NCBI GenBank assembly: GCA_010909165.1
Contig: MU008188.1
Location: forward strand, 310,001 to 374,000
Origin: Anthoceros angustus
Lineage: Eukaryota; Streptophyta; Anthocerotopsida; Anthocerotales; Anthocerotaceae
DNA length: 64,000 bases
Direction: 5' to 3'
The notes under the pieces are model-generated. The model saw only the letters and a list, made by a program, of their open reading frames with translations, made no database searches and was not told the DNA's origin. Position numbers and translations under genes: made by a program. This document shows, one piece after another, positions 1-11,796 of this stretch; position 1 is the stretch's first letter, and each line of letters starts with the position of its first letter.

Positions 1-2063
1 CCAAAATGGATAGAGCGTGGCCGTACTGGTCACCTACAGGAGCCTCAATCGCCAACACCAAAACGCCGATGGATACTGCCTGGAAAAAGACGCTCCATGT
101 ACGTAAATACACCCTAGTGTCTCGTCAGCATGACCTACCAAATCGAGGTGCAATCCACAAACACCTCCAGCAACCACACAAACACAAACTGCGGCATTGT
201 CCACATGCCCACCATGCCCAAGTAGCTACTTCGAAGCAGATTCCGTCTCCCCTGTGTGTCCATCAAAGACAGTGCAATCATCGCTCCTGCCAAGCCAAAC
301 TACTGAGAATTTGAAATCAATTCCTGCCTTCCTACCTGCCTCTTACTTTATACTCTGCTCCAAGCTACTGCGGATGTAACAAGCACAGACCTGCAAGATT
401 CGCCACACCCACGGCTGCACTTGCAACCATTCCATTGGGAATGCCAGCATTTCGAAATGTGAGGGAGGAAAAGTATAAAATGCCGTTGATGCCTGCAAAT
501 TGCTGGAGAGCAAACAGAGAACCTCCAATCGCCACGACTGCAACCGCAGTAATTCAAGCCATGACTTCAATAGAATGATACGCTCATGTCATACCGACAA
601 ACGAATTTCAACATTCCGCTTTCACACCCACACCTATTGGTCTGCACTGGTCTAACAGTACATTCAAGGGAACACAAACAGCAGCTGCCCTCCTTTGTCC
701 AGAATGTCATACGCTTTAAGTATCTTCCCGACAGTAGTTCTGACCACGAGGCTTCGTCTTGTGCTCCTTCCTGCCCATCCGTTAAGTCTACCATCGCTGC
801 CTCTACCTGGGACGTACCCCAAAGCCTCTCAACTACCCTTCTTGCATCATCCAATCTGCCAACCTGCACAGAGCATTGCCAGTAACCACTTGATACCCCA
901 CAACAGAGGAACCACGTGCCAAGCAATATTGCTCCACTCAACCTTTTTTGACATGACAACATCCAACCAATTTCGTACTCACTTTCACAAGCCAACGAGG
1001 ACTCTCTGCAGCATATTGCATCCCAGCAATGAGCAAGAAACTTGGGAGCGTTCCTATCCAAAACATTGTCCTCCACCTGATTGAATGCAAATAAACAGCG
1101 TCTCAGTGTGCTTGGTACTTGACTGGAAGTAACGAACTTGACCTGGCTGTCTGGAACAAGAAAAGGCTTCGTTACCAATGAGGATCTGTTTCTGCAGGAA
1201 TGCCTATCAGTAAAGCAGATATGATCCCGACACAGGTGCCAACCTGACACAAGCTCCCAAGGGCTCCTCTGTATTTCGTCGGTGCAACCTGCAAATCATG
1301 CCACCAATTTCAGAAAACCTCTAGATCTGCAGCAGCTGATTCAGAACCCGGAGCATGTCCAATTCCAAAGTACCAGGTCAGACACTACGTACCTCAGAAA
1401 TGTAGAGCGGAACTAGGCCCGTGTTCACGCCGATGCCTAATCCCACCAGGAACCGACCAAGCAACATCCCATCGATAGACTGAGCCCCAGCACTGCCACA
1501 CAAAACAATCGTCAGACACAGCATTTCCGAAGGAAATGATGATGAGGTACTGTTCCAATGTCAAGATGCCAACCTGATGGAAGCGCCTAGAATGAGCGGA
1601 ACAGCATCTAATTGGAAGGTTCTTCGACGACCGATTCGGTCGGTGAGAATGCCACCTACAATGCTGCCCGCAAATGCGCCTACCACCAACACGCTTACAA
1701 CCAGGCCCTGCAGGATGTTGTCCTCACCAAACTGCAACTCCTTTGCGATAGAATCCAATGGCCCATTGAGAATTCTGCACTAACAGCAACAACCGCAGGT
1801 GAGGCAAACCAGCAATAACCAGCCAAAAGACACACCGGTGCACAATACTTTGAGCGATGTGCTCATCTTGGCGTGGCAGGATTCACGCACCCGATGTGGT
1901 ACCCGAACATGAAATTGGCCGTAGCTGCGGTGAGCACGTGAGGAAGGGCCGGTAACCAGGCCGGCGAGGTGACGAGCAGGTCCTGTTCCGGCTTGCTGGT
2001 GCTGGCCTCATTATGTTCCTCTACCGAGACAAGAAACGAAGAGAAGCATAGGGAGCTCATCAT
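1..2063 (-). CDS. Plastidic-glucose-transporter-like MFS sugar carrier (3' end outside window)
   Basis: A major-facilitator hexose transporter. Nine exons can be read with GT-AG borders and consistent phase: 1891-2063, about 1570-1774, 1393-1492, 1176-1288, 983-1076, 713-863, 391-537, 213-286 and 1-79. The first ATG at 2063 follows an in-frame stop. Visible landmarks are LPHVL...FGYHIG in TM1, a GRRRTFQLDA sugar-porter signature after TM2, a GRFLVGLGIGVN segment, PLYISE, AESPRWLVK, and QQFAGINGILYFS in TM7. These match the plant pGlcT/SGB1 branch, which exports glucose across plastid or Golgi membranes; the compartment here is not shown. The N-terminus is short, so a transit peptide is uncertain. 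Introns are about 75-215 bp. TM8-12 lie left of the window. No frameshift was seen in the exons. Confidence 0.9.
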
Positions 2064-2639
2064 TCAGCGTCCCCAACATGCAATTGCATCCAGGCAAAGA
2101 TGACCTGCAGTGTGGAGGTGAAGATCGGTACCTGCATCATCAGTGGACCTAGAGCGGCAGGTTCTGGTAATCCGGGAACGCCCTACGGCCGGCTGGAGTC
2201 GCAAGAATGAGCTGCACAGTGAATTTTGAGAGGAGAAGATGGATCCATCCCGGCGCAGGCGGGGGCGGGCATCCCATCTGCTTTGTTCACGCGTGTCAGT
2301 CGCCAGGAGAAAATTCCGATTCAAGGCCGCCTGCTGCACTTGTAGTTGCGCGCCAATCATCGGCATCGGCATCGCACCGCCGGTCGCGTTTGACCGCAAC
2401 ACACTGCTCAAGAGCTCAGTGCGGAAACACAATGCCTCTATGCAAACGAGACACGGACTTGGCATCACAGCGTACGCCACCTGGCATGCCACGCGTTGCT
2501 CTGTCTTCCCTGCCACCAGAGTTTGCAAACCTACGTCTCACCACGTTCTGAGTTGGGTCGGGTTAGTTAGCCTTTAGCTAGAGTAAGACAAGGCGGAAGG
2601 ATGAGTAAAACAGCGCATTCCGTTGTTTCGTCGCTGAGA
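2064..2639 (-). promoter_or_regulatory. 5' flank of the sugar transporter
   Basis: About 575 bp between the transporter ATG and the dispersed repeat. It should contain the 5' UTR and core promoter, possibly a further upstream exon. Both strands hold open frames with no recognisable similarity. No clear TATA box or element could be assigned. Confidence 0.35.
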
Positions 2640-3067
2640 ATAGTGTGAGTTGGATCCAAAATGAAATTAGAGCTCCGGATCAATTCCGATACAATATTGT
2701 GTACAAAAGGTTTAATCAATGGAATGGACTGACGAGTGCGGGGTGATATGGCGAGGCCCTGGCAAACGGGAACTACTTACTAGCTCAAGAAGCGCCAGCG
2801 CTAGCGCTTTGTCACCAGCGTTTCATCACGTTAGAGCGATTGAGAGCAAAAAAACACTCTAATCCTTAATGAAATGAAAGACCCTTTGAGCTGCTACTTC
2901 CATTCATTATTGTCATACTCTTCATTCTCCTCCATAGCACTAGTTTGCAGTGCGATTCCACAAGAAGTCTCGCTAGGCACTTCATTTACATCTCTTGACG
3001 ACTCCCCCAAAGCCAACATAGATAGAGAAGCATCTAGCCCTGCGATCACAATTACCAGGGTCAGTAA
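2640..3067 (-). repeat. Dispersed ~430-bp repeat, copy A, with a terminal-exon-like sequence
   Basis: Closely similar, in the same orientation, to 47,112-47,545. On the minus strand a splice-acceptor-like cag at about 3055 is followed by an open frame reading GLDASLSMLALGESSRD, then NEVPSETS, then QTSAMEENEEYDNNEW and a stop near 2885. A 3'-UTR-like stretch follows that is also conserved between copies. The frame, acidic tail and stop are conserved between copies A and B while the DNA has diverged, so it looks like the last exon of a real or transposon gene. I do not recognise the parent protein. The copia LTR begins about 70 bp beyond its upstream end. Confidence 0.6.
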
Positions 3068-3139
3068 GCATCAAGATGACAGACAGACTTCATATAGCGT
3101 GTCGCTGAACGTGAGTGTCAAGGTAAGCAGGGTGAAAAT

Positions 3140-3355
3140 TGTTGAATATTTAATAATTACTTATAGGACATTGTATATACCTAGGGCACTGTTCATAACC
3201 CTAGATGAATGTTAGTTAGTTGGTGTAACCGTTTCATGGAGCTAGGACATATTCCTTGTTCCCCTCAACCTTATATACATACATTTTTGCCTTCGGTGTT
3301 ATGGGTTGCTCAATCTATGGGTTGCTCAATCTGCTGTGAACCTATAAACGGAACA
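3140..3355 (+). repeat. 5' LTR of the copia element
   Basis: Begins TGTTGAATATT and ends CGGAACA, directly before a plant primer-binding site. The length of 216 bp is short but normal for Ty1/copia. It has the 5'-TG...CA-3' ends of an LTR. No second LTR was found, so the borders rest on the termini and the primer-binding site alone. Confidence 0.7.
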
Positions 3356-3367
3356 TGGTATCAGAGC
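3356..3367 (+). other. Primer-binding site (initiator tRNA-Met type)
   Basis: TGGTATCAGAGC immediately follows the CA end of the LTR. This is the classic complement of the 3' end of plant initiator tRNA-Met, which primes minus-strand cDNA synthesis in Ty1/copia elements. Confidence 0.9.
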
Positions 3368-3485
3368 CCTGTGGCCTGATCGCCTGGTTCTGCTATGCAT
3401 AGGCAGTTTGGTTCTTTGGTGTGTTTGTAAAAATTACTGGTTTTTCAAATGGCAATTTGCCACAAACCCTAGCACACAAGGCAAG

Positions 3486-3943
3486 ATGCCTCGCAGGCAG
3501 ATCTGCGGGCAATCTTGGCCAGATTTTGATACGGGAAAAGGAAGACGCTATTAATCGAGACTTTGAGAAGCTATATTATAAGAAGGCTCTCAAATCGAAA
3601 CGAGCCGGTTTCTTGGCGCATTTCTTGACTCACAAGCATCTGCAGCAAACAGCCGTGCATCAGCATCTGATCCTGGACAGCGATTATTCAACATTCAACC
3701 AAGTTCTCAACATCAACAGAAATCCAGAACACGTCCAGAAGTTTTTACAGAACATCAGGCTATTCTTAACTCAATCTTGAATATCAAGAGCACTGTTCTG
3801 GAATACACATCTCGAATAGATTGTTCTAAATTAGGAGCAACTTGAAAGGCTGAGAATTTCAGACCTCATGACGATGGCAAAGCAAGAGAGCGACATTAGC
3901 AGCCTCAGGGAGCAAATTGCTCGCCTGTCTGCACCAAACTAAT
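3486..3943 (+). pseudogene. Broken frame with coiled-coil tail upstream of copia gag
   Basis: Between the primer-binding site and gag, pieces of open frame in more than one phase can be read. The last reads EQLERLRISDLMTMAKQESD then SSLREQIARLSAPN and a stop at about 3943, which looks like a short coiled coil. A splice-acceptor-like CTTGCAG at 3955-3961 follows, shortly before the gag ATG at 3967. It may be an extra 5' reading frame of the element or an N-terminal part of gag. No function is assigned. Confidence 0.4.
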
Positions 3944-3966
3944 TTGTTCTCTGACTTGCAGGCATC

Positions 3967-4640
3967 ATGTCAGGATCAACTAATCCTGACTCAGGATCAG
4001 ACCGGTTGCAAGATAAGGACCGGCTGACTCCGAGTAATTTCGATGCCTGGAGCTTCAGGGTGCGCTGCATCCTTGAGGAGAAATTGCTGATGGAAGTGGT
4101 TGATGGCACTGTTCCCAAGAAGGTGACTGGTCAGCCATCTGGAACCATGACACCCAACGGTGTAAATCAAGTACCCTGGACAAGAAAAGATGAGCTTGAG
4201 TGGACATACAAAGACAAGAAGGCACGTACCATCTTGGTGGCCTCTGTCTCGCAGGAAATGATTCCTCATATAAAGTTGATGCAGTCTTCAAACTCATAGG
4301 TTTCTGATAACAGTGACCAGACGGATATGATAACTGAGGCAGCTGCAACCCTGCAATTTTAGACACTTCGTATGAGAGAAACTAATTCTGTTGAGAGTCA
4401 TGTTGCTAAGTTTAGGGCTGCTAGAGCCAAACTAGCATCTTGCGGAGTGATCACAGCTGAGTCTAGAGCAGCAGTACAATTATTGCTCTCTCTCCCACCA
4501 AGCTTTGAAAGATTCGGTGCTAGCATCCAAACATCGCGTTGTCACCCACCCAACCTACTCCTTCCTCATCTAATCTTCTTGCTCGAAGGTCGTAGCGCTA
4601 CGCGTTTGCAAGCAGAAAGCATATGAAAGGAGGTAGTTCT
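3967..4640 (+). pseudogene. copia gag (UBN2-like) remnant
   Basis: From an ATG at 3967 the frame reads DRLTPSNFDAWSFRVR, the typical start of plant copia gag proteins, then EWTYKDKKARTIL. It is interrupted by a stop near 4300 and resumes from about 4372 with SVESHVAKFRAARAKLASCG and LLLSLPPSFERFG. The region to about 4850 is low complexity (GRG-like) and should hold the CCHC zinc knuckle, but no intact knuckle is visible. Gag normally forms the virus-like particle. Confidence 0.75.
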
Positions 4641-4969
4641 TCTGTGTCACATAGACAGAGTGACACTGCCCTCTTCTCTGGAGAGGTAGAGGACGTGGCA
4701 GGGGGAGAGGTAGAGGCAGAGGGGGCTTTGGGAGAGGTAGAGGTCAGTTTCAACCTTCTACCCCTGCTAGTTCACATCCCAATTCCAATTCCTCGTCTAC
4801 CACCAAATCAGGAAATTGTAACCTCAGCAAACCGCCCTTTGGATAAAAGACTATCGTAAAAGAATCAGAGATGAAGGTGCTAAAGGCAAACATCCTGCTG
4901 AGGCTCACACTGCTCGAGCCTCCACTCCAGGATTGCTAGTGGCGTGCCTTACCTCATCTAGAAAGGACT

Positions 4970-6366
4970 GTTAGAGATGGTATCTGGACAGTGGAGCTTC
5001 GAACCATATGTGTTCTAGGAGAAAGTCCTTCATTACGTATGAAGCTTTTCGGACCTGTCACCAAACAGCTGTTGTGTTAGGTGACAACTCGACAATTCCA
5101 ATTAAAGGAACAGGCACAATACAAGTTACCTTATATGGTAGTTTTCTGCTTTTGGAGAATGCTTTACATGTTCGTGCCATTACCAAGAATCTTGTTAGTA
5201 CAATGGCACTTGGAAAAACGAACAAGTACAGAATCACATTCAAAGGAGTGGAGTGTACCATTTACAGGCTGACAGCACCTTCAGTTATCATTGCTCGTGG
5301 GAAACCACAGTTTGATCTGTACCTGCTGGACTTTGTCTCATACTTGCCACCAAACAAGTTTTCTGCAACTGCCAACAGTACGAATGTTATCAAGCAACCT
5401 TCAAATGCCTTTAAGTGGCACTGTAGACTTGGACACCCGAATATCAAAGCTATGAGGCGACTATTGAAGGAGAAAATGGTAACAGGCTTTACTGAGAGTG
5501 AGTTACCTGAGCTTGACCTGTGTGTTGCATGTGTTCATGGCAAACAGTTTAAGTCCCACTTTGGCAGCGGAAATCCACGTAAGGCCACAGAACTGCTGGA
5601 TCTGGTTCATACCGATATTTGTGGACCAATGTCAGTTACTTCATGGGGAGGAGCTCGGTATTTCGTTGTATTTGAAGATGACAGATCCCACTTCACTGTC
5701 ACTGAGCTTCTTCGTCACAAGAGTGAGGTGTTCTCCAGCTTTAAGCGTTATCTGGCATATGCAGAACGACAAACAGGCTTTAAGCTTAAGTGCATACGTT
5801 CGGACAATGGGAAGGAGTACCTTTCCAATGCTTTTCAAAATCTTGTCGGAGAAGGGATTACGAGCGATTGACAATCCGTATCATTCGACATGAATGGGCG
5901 TTCTAACGCGCACAGACTATTCAAGATCTTTGCAAGGTCACTTCTTTATCAAGGAGGCTGTCAACACGCTCGGTACCCGCCTGCGAGAAGGTCAGGTTTC
6001 TTCCTTACGGTCACACCTTTTGAAGCCTGGACAGGAAGCAAACCCGATTTGTCACATCTTAGAGTCTTTGGCAGCACTGCATATGCACACATCCCTAATC
6101 AGCTACGTAATAAGTTTTCTTTTAAGTCTAAAAGACACATCTTCATAGGATACACTCCAAGTATTCATGGCTACAAATTGTTCAAACCTGTCACAAGGAA
6201 GGTGATCCATGCAAGGACTGTTGCGTTTGATGAACGTCTTGTACTATCAGTTCCTTCACACTCCTTTAATGACTTTCTTGACGAAGAAATCATTGAACTT
6301 GAGCAGTCTGTAGATGCAGGGGAGGAACCAACAGATATAGTTAGTTTTCCAGACATAGACCCTTGA
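4970..6366 (+). pseudogene. copia protease-integrase remnant
   Basis: The aspartic protease signature reads WYLDSGASNHM at about 4980-5012, with an in-frame stop just before it. The integrase zinc-binding motif is visible as WHCRLGHPN followed by CVAC at about 5415-5535. The catalytic core shows HTDICGPM and RSDNGKEYLS, the first two Asp of DD35E. A stop at 5871 and a frameshift remove the continuous frame where the Glu should lie. A C-terminal integrase piece resumes with TPFEAWTGSKPDLSHLRVFG from about 6020. The break makes integrase non-functional. Confidence 0.85.
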
Positions 6367-6535
6367 TTGATCCGATCCGCACTGCCCTTACTTTGCTAAT
6401 CCGGACCGCCCCCCACCCCGATGAGAGTTCATACGAAGATGATCCGCCTCCCTTGCTCCCACAGGATCAATCAGATATTGATGATGATCCTATCGACCTA
6501 TCCCGTTACATGATGAGCTGCCTGAAGACTGGTTT

Positions 6536-8225
6536 GTGGATGACCCAGTGGAGTATGTTATTCCTGTTCCTCAGCCAGGACCCCCTAGGCGCTCTACACG
6601 AATTCGGAGACCACCAGAACAGTGGAGAGAGCCTCCTTACAGGAGTGAAGATTTCAAGAAAGTACCTCGTCCCCATGGTTCGGGCTCTGATGAGGTAGTT
6701 GTCGACATGGTGAATCTTTCTATCAATCCAGGCTATGAGCCTTCTACCTATGCTGAGGCCATTAGCGGACAAGATGCAAAACACCTGAAAGCGGCTATAC
6801 AATGGAGTATGTTATTCACTGCTCACCAACCCTAGGCGCTCTACGTCGGAGACCACGAGCAGTGGAGAGCCTCCTTACAAGTGAAGATTTCAAAGTACCT
6901 CGTCCCCATGGTTACAGCTCACATGAGGTGGTTGTCGACATGGTGAATCTTTCTATCAATCCAGGCTATGAGCCTTCTACCTATGATGAGGCCATTAGCG
7001 GACAAGATGCAAAACACTGGAAAGCGGCTATACAGTCGGAGTATGACTCCCTTATACAAAACAATACGTGGGAGCTCTGTCCTCCGCCTGTAGGGAGGAA
7101 GATAGTTACCTCCAAATGGGTGTTTAAACTCAAATACAAAGCTGACAGAAGCATAGCCAGGTACAAGGCTAGGTTAGTAGCCCATGGTTTTTCACAAGTC
7201 CCTGGTTTAGACTATCATGACACCTTCTCCCCCGTAGTAAAGGCTCAGTCCCTAAGAATCCTGTTTGCTATGTCTGCTTTCTTTTCCCTGCACATCCACC
7301 AAATGGATGTTAAAACGGCATTCTTACATGGGAAATTAGAGGAAGAGATCTTTATGCAGCAGCCTGAGGGATATGAGCTTACCGGCAGTGAGGATTGGGT
7401 GTGTAAGCTCTTGAAGACCTTATATGGTCTCAAACAGAGTCCTCGTGCATGGTACGAGTGCATAGATGAATTCTTGATAGGTCTAGGCTTCCTTAAAAGT
7501 GTTGCCGACACTAACGTGTATCTTCTGCAAGAGAAAGGCGGTTTTGTCATTTTGGCACTCTATGTAGATGATTGTATTTTGCTGGGAACACACATGGAAG
7601 GGATTACCCGTGTTAAAGGTCTGCTGTCGGGTCGTTTCGACATGGTGGACGTTGGAGAGCTTTCCTACTGCCTTGGAACTCAGCTCCAGAGAGACACTGC
7701 CAGCGGAACTTTGTCAGTTCATCAAGAAAAGTACATCTATGATATGCTGTTTAAGTATAAGCTTACTGAAGCCAAGACAGCTCTTACTCCTCTTGAAGTT
7801 TGCAAGTTATGCATTCGATCTCCACAGTCCAAGAGAAGCACGAGATGGAGGCTGTGCCATACGCACAAGCAGTGGGGTCCCTCATATTTTGCTCAAATCA
7901 CACTCGACCCGGATGTTGCTGCGATTAGCTTGGTGTCCCAATACGAAGGAGCAGTGAGCCCAGTCACAACCAAGAGAATTCTGAGGTATCTCAAGGGGAC
8001 TAGTGGCCATGGAATTCACTATACAAGAAGAAGTGATGGAGAGGAGGACCTTACACTCATAGGATACTGTGATGCTGACTGGGCAGCGGACCAAGATACG
8101 AGAAGGTCAGTTTCCACCTATGCATTCTTGCTTGCAGGTGGAGCAATCACTTGGTCGTCAAAGAAACAAACAACTGTTTCCTTATCTTCCACCGAAGCAG
8201 AATATTCTGCTCTGACTCAAGCTCA
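6536..8225 (+). pseudogene. copia reverse transcriptase and RNase H remnant
   Basis: Reverse transcriptase is nearly continuous from 6802: KWVFKLKYKADRSIARYKAR, HQMDVKTAFLHG, and the catalytic YVDD at about 7561. RNase H shows GYCDADWAAD, then TWSSKKQTTVSLSSTEAEY at about 8150-8205, and is lost after SALTQAQ. The region between about 7790 and 7900 is frame-shifted, since the usual linker motifs are scrambled. A direct duplication at 6546-7040 precedes the fingers domain. Confidence 0.9.
6546..7040 (+). repeat. ~250-bp tandem duplication inside copia pol
   Basis: The stretch 6546-6798 is repeated at 6800-7040. Both copies encode EVVVDMVNLSINPGYEPSTY followed by EAISGQDAKH. The second copy lacks several 2-5-base pieces present in the first, while base substitutions are few. 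Confidence 0.8.
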
Positions 8226-8315
8226 AAATAATTATTTTTTGAAAAAAAAAAGGTTCAACATAAATATGTATATTTCTAAAATTCAATATTTATGAAAATA
8301 TTTTTTAATCAAATT

Positions 8316-10078
8316 TCAACATTTATTAGAATACACAAGTATCTATATGCAACTAATAGATATGTATAGACCTCCCCTAAACAGACCCTAATTTTCCACA
8401 CAAACCCTAGTTTCCCAAACAACCTCTAGCTTTTGAAACAGGCCCTAGTTTCAAACAAGCCCTAATTTCTAAGAAGCCCTAGCTTTTCAAACAAGCACTT
8501 TTTAAACAAGGTCAACCCAATTTCATTGTGCCTTTCTTATTTAGGAAAGTGGCTACTTGCAAGCACCCAAACATGACAACAAACAAACAATCTCTGCTAA
8601 CAACCATGTTCCGTAAAATTTAGAGAAAGGAGAGGGATGCTAAAATTACATGAGATGTGGACTTGCTATCTACAAGTATAGCTTCGACTTCACATGAAAA
8701 AGTTTCAGAGCCGGCACCTATTAAGCGACCAATTGGAAGACTTCGCACAACAACACGTGAAGCAGTTCTTCTACCAATGAAGAGGATCAACAAGAGGATG
8801 AAGATGTCAGGAGTGATACACATAAGAAACGAAGAGTCTGGAATACAAAAGTTTGGGCAACCCACCTAAATAAGTCGGTTGTGGAACAGGTTTGATTTTT
8901 TTTGGCAACACACGATTGGGAAGAGACATGCCGAAACTTTTTCGATTCTCTTAAAGCTGGAGTTGTTAGGTGACGATGGGCAGGTAAAAATGATGCTTAG
9001 GGGAGAAGAAACAGGTCAAAACGACCTCTGGGCGAAGCAGGTAGGTAGCCGGAAGGCGGGGTAGGCTGGCAGACTACCACCGTAGGCTGCCACCCTACGC
9101 CGGTAGGCTGAGAGAAAGGGCAGACTACCGCGGTAAGCTGGCAGACTACCGTGGTAGGCTGACAGCGTCTCAGCTAAAAAAGAAAATTAGGATAAGGGCA
9201 TATTCACTATATATGCCCACCAATAGGGAAATAGATAAATAGGCTAAATAGTGGGTTTGCGATTAGATTAGTTAAGAGCCAAAGTTGGATACGAAAATAG
9301 GTAATTTAGGAAGGTAGATACAATCTAGGGTTGAGAAGCCTCCAGGTGGCAACAATCCAAGGAGGGAAAAGCTCAGTTAGGCAGCACCAACTCTCCCTTC
9401 GAACTGAGGCATCTTCACTTCGCGAGGGCTGGAGCGTAAGAGGAAGAAGAAAAAGAGAGGGAAGGAAAGCTGCCATCGCCATCGCCACCGCGGTCGAATT
9501 GGGCGCAAAGGAGGCGAGGCCTGAAGCGAAGAGAAACCCTAGGCTGAGGCTGAGCTCGAGGCTAGGAAGAAGCACATGAGAAAGGCCAGAGGACCGGCGT
9601 GAAGAACCCTTGAGAACCCATGGCTGAGCGGCGCAAGGGGCGGGGCGTGGGCAGACATCATCCGAACCGTCCATGCACCAGGAAGGCGGGAAGGCTGCGA
9701 GGAGGCACGAGTGCTGACACCAGCGCCTCATCTTCGAGGAGGCAGAGGAAAGGCGGTGAGAAGGTGGAGTGCTCCTAGAAGACCCCGGAGCGAGGTGAAG
9801 AGAAGAAAAGCGCTCGGGAGGCGGGGCGGTGCCAGAGGAGCGCCCTGAGGAGGAAACCAAGGACTTGGGGAGTAATTCGCTGCCCCTCTTATCCTAACAA
9901 TTTGGTGGAACATCCGGCATCATGCCTCCAGCTGCTAAAGGCAACAGGAAGGAGGCGGCCGCCAAGGGCTCGTCCTTAGGTGCTGGCAAAGGCAAGAAGC
10001 TAGCAGCAGAAGCCGCGCCGCCAGGAGGAGGCGATTTTGAGATGCCACAATTTACGTGTTTTGCAGGACAACTCAATC
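8316..10078 (+). repeat. Tandem unit 1 (~1.76 kb) of the gag-like element's 5' region
   Basis: Starts at TTATTAGAATACACAAG and ends in the gag-like frame at CAACTCAATCATT. It contains a CCCTAG-rich leader, a noncoding patch of CTACCNNGGTAG palindromes at 9,055-9,165, and the start of a gag-like frame (ATG 9922). Unit 2 follows head to tail. Confidence 0.75.
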
Positions 10079-11796
10079 ATTTATTAGAATACACAAGTAT
10101 CTATATGCAACCACAGATATGTATAGATTCCCCCTAAATGCATCTAATTTCCACACAAACCCTAGTTTCCCAAACAACCTCTAGCTTTTGAAAACAGCCC
10201 TAGTTTCAAACAGAAGCCCTAATTTCTAAGAAGCCCTAGCTAAACAAGCACTTTTTAAACAAGGTCAACCCAATTTCATTGTGCCTTTCTTATTTAGAAA
10301 GTGGCTACTTGCAAGCACCCAAACATGACAACAAACAAACAATCTCTAACAACCATGTTCCAGAATTTAGAGAGAAAGGAGAGGATGCTAAAATTACATG
10401 AGATGTGGACTACATCTACAAGCATAGTCGACTTCACATGAAAAGTTTCGTAGCCGCACCTATTAAGCGAATTAATTGGAAGACTTCGCACAACAACACG
10501 TGAAGCTTCTTCTACCAATGAAGAGGATCAACAAGAGGATGAAGATGTCGAGTGATACACATAAGAAACGTAAGAGTCTGAATACAAAGTTTGGGCAACC
10601 CACCTAAATAAGTTTCGCAGAATGTGTTTGATTTTTTTGGCAACACGATTGGGAAGAGATACGTCAAAACCTTTTCGATTCTCTTAAAAGTCGAGTTGTT
10701 AGGTGACGATGGGCGTGTAAAAATGATGCTTAGGGGAGAAGAAACAGGTCAAAACGACTGACAAGGTAGGTAGCTAAGGCGGGTAGGGTCGGCATCACCA
10801 CCGAGGTCGCCACCCCACCTTAGGCCGAGAGAAAGGGCGACTATCATGGTGTCGGGCGACTACCGTATCGGGGCCCCGCCCCTAAAAGAAAATTAGGATA
10901 AGGGCATATTCACTCATATGCCCACCAATAGGGAAATAGATAAATAGGCTAAATAGTGGGCTCTGATTAGATTAGTTAAGAGCCAAGTTGGATACGAAAA
11001 TAGGTAATTTAGGAAGGTAGATACAATCTAGTGCTGAGGAAGCCTCCGTGGCAACAATCCAAGGAGGGAAAAGCCCGCTTAGGGCAGACTCAACTCTCCT
11101 TCGAATCCAGGCATCTTCACTTCGCGAGGGACTGAAGCTGGAGCGTAAGAGGAAGAAGAAAAAGAGAGGGAAGGAAAGCTGCCATCGCCATCGCCACCGC
11201 TGGCCAATTGGGGCCAAAGGAGCGTGCACACGCCTGAAGCGAAGAGAAACCATGGATCGAGCCAGAGGAGGAGTAAAGAAGCACATGAGAAAGGCGCAGA
11301 GGACCGTGGGGCGTGAAGAACCCTTGGGGCTTCGTGAATCTGAGCCGAGAGCAAGTAAGGGACGAGGAGACTGAGCATCCGCACATCGCCCATGCACCAC
11401 AGGTCGGGAAGGAACTGCGAGGGAGGCACGAGTGCTTTGACACCAGCGCCTCATCTTCGAGGAGGCAGAGGAAAGGCGGTGAGAAGGTGGAGTGCTCCTA
11501 GAAGACCCCGGAGCGAGGTGAAGAGAAGAAAAGCGGCCAGAGGCTGTGAGGTGCAGCACGAGAGGGAGCCTTTAAATTGAGGAGGAAACCAAGGACTTGG
11601 CGCTACCCGCCTCTTATCCTAATACCCAGGAACATCCTCATCATGCCTCCAGCGCAAGTGAAGGAGGGGCCGCCAAGGGCTCGTCCTTAGGTGCTGGCAA
11701 AGGCAAGAAGCTAGCAGCAGAAGCCGCGCCGCCAGGAGGAGGCGATTTTGAGATGCCACAATTTACGTGTTTTGCAGGACAACTCAATCATTTGGT
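10079..11796 (+). repeat. Tandem unit 2 (~1.72 kb) of the gag-like element's 5' region
   Basis: A second copy of 8316-10078, slightly shorter because of scattered small deletions, for example GAAGCTTCTTC against GAAGCAGTTCTTC in unit 1. It runs into the rest of the gag-like gene, so it is the unit joined to the body of the element. The palindrome patch at 10,780-10,870 is strongly eroded relative to unit 1. Confidence 0.75.

Larger units (their letters stand above)
3140..8230 (+). mobile_element. Ty1/copia LTR retrotransposon, 3'-truncated and decayed
   Basis: The order is LTR, primer-binding site, 5' coiled-coil frame, gag, protease, integrase, reverse transcriptase, RNase H. Protease before integrase before RT is the copia order. 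The body is broken by several frameshifts and stops and ends abruptly in RNase H near 8225, where an A/T-rich stretch starts. No 3' polypurine tract or 3' LTR is present in the window. It cannot move by itself. Confidence 0.9.
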
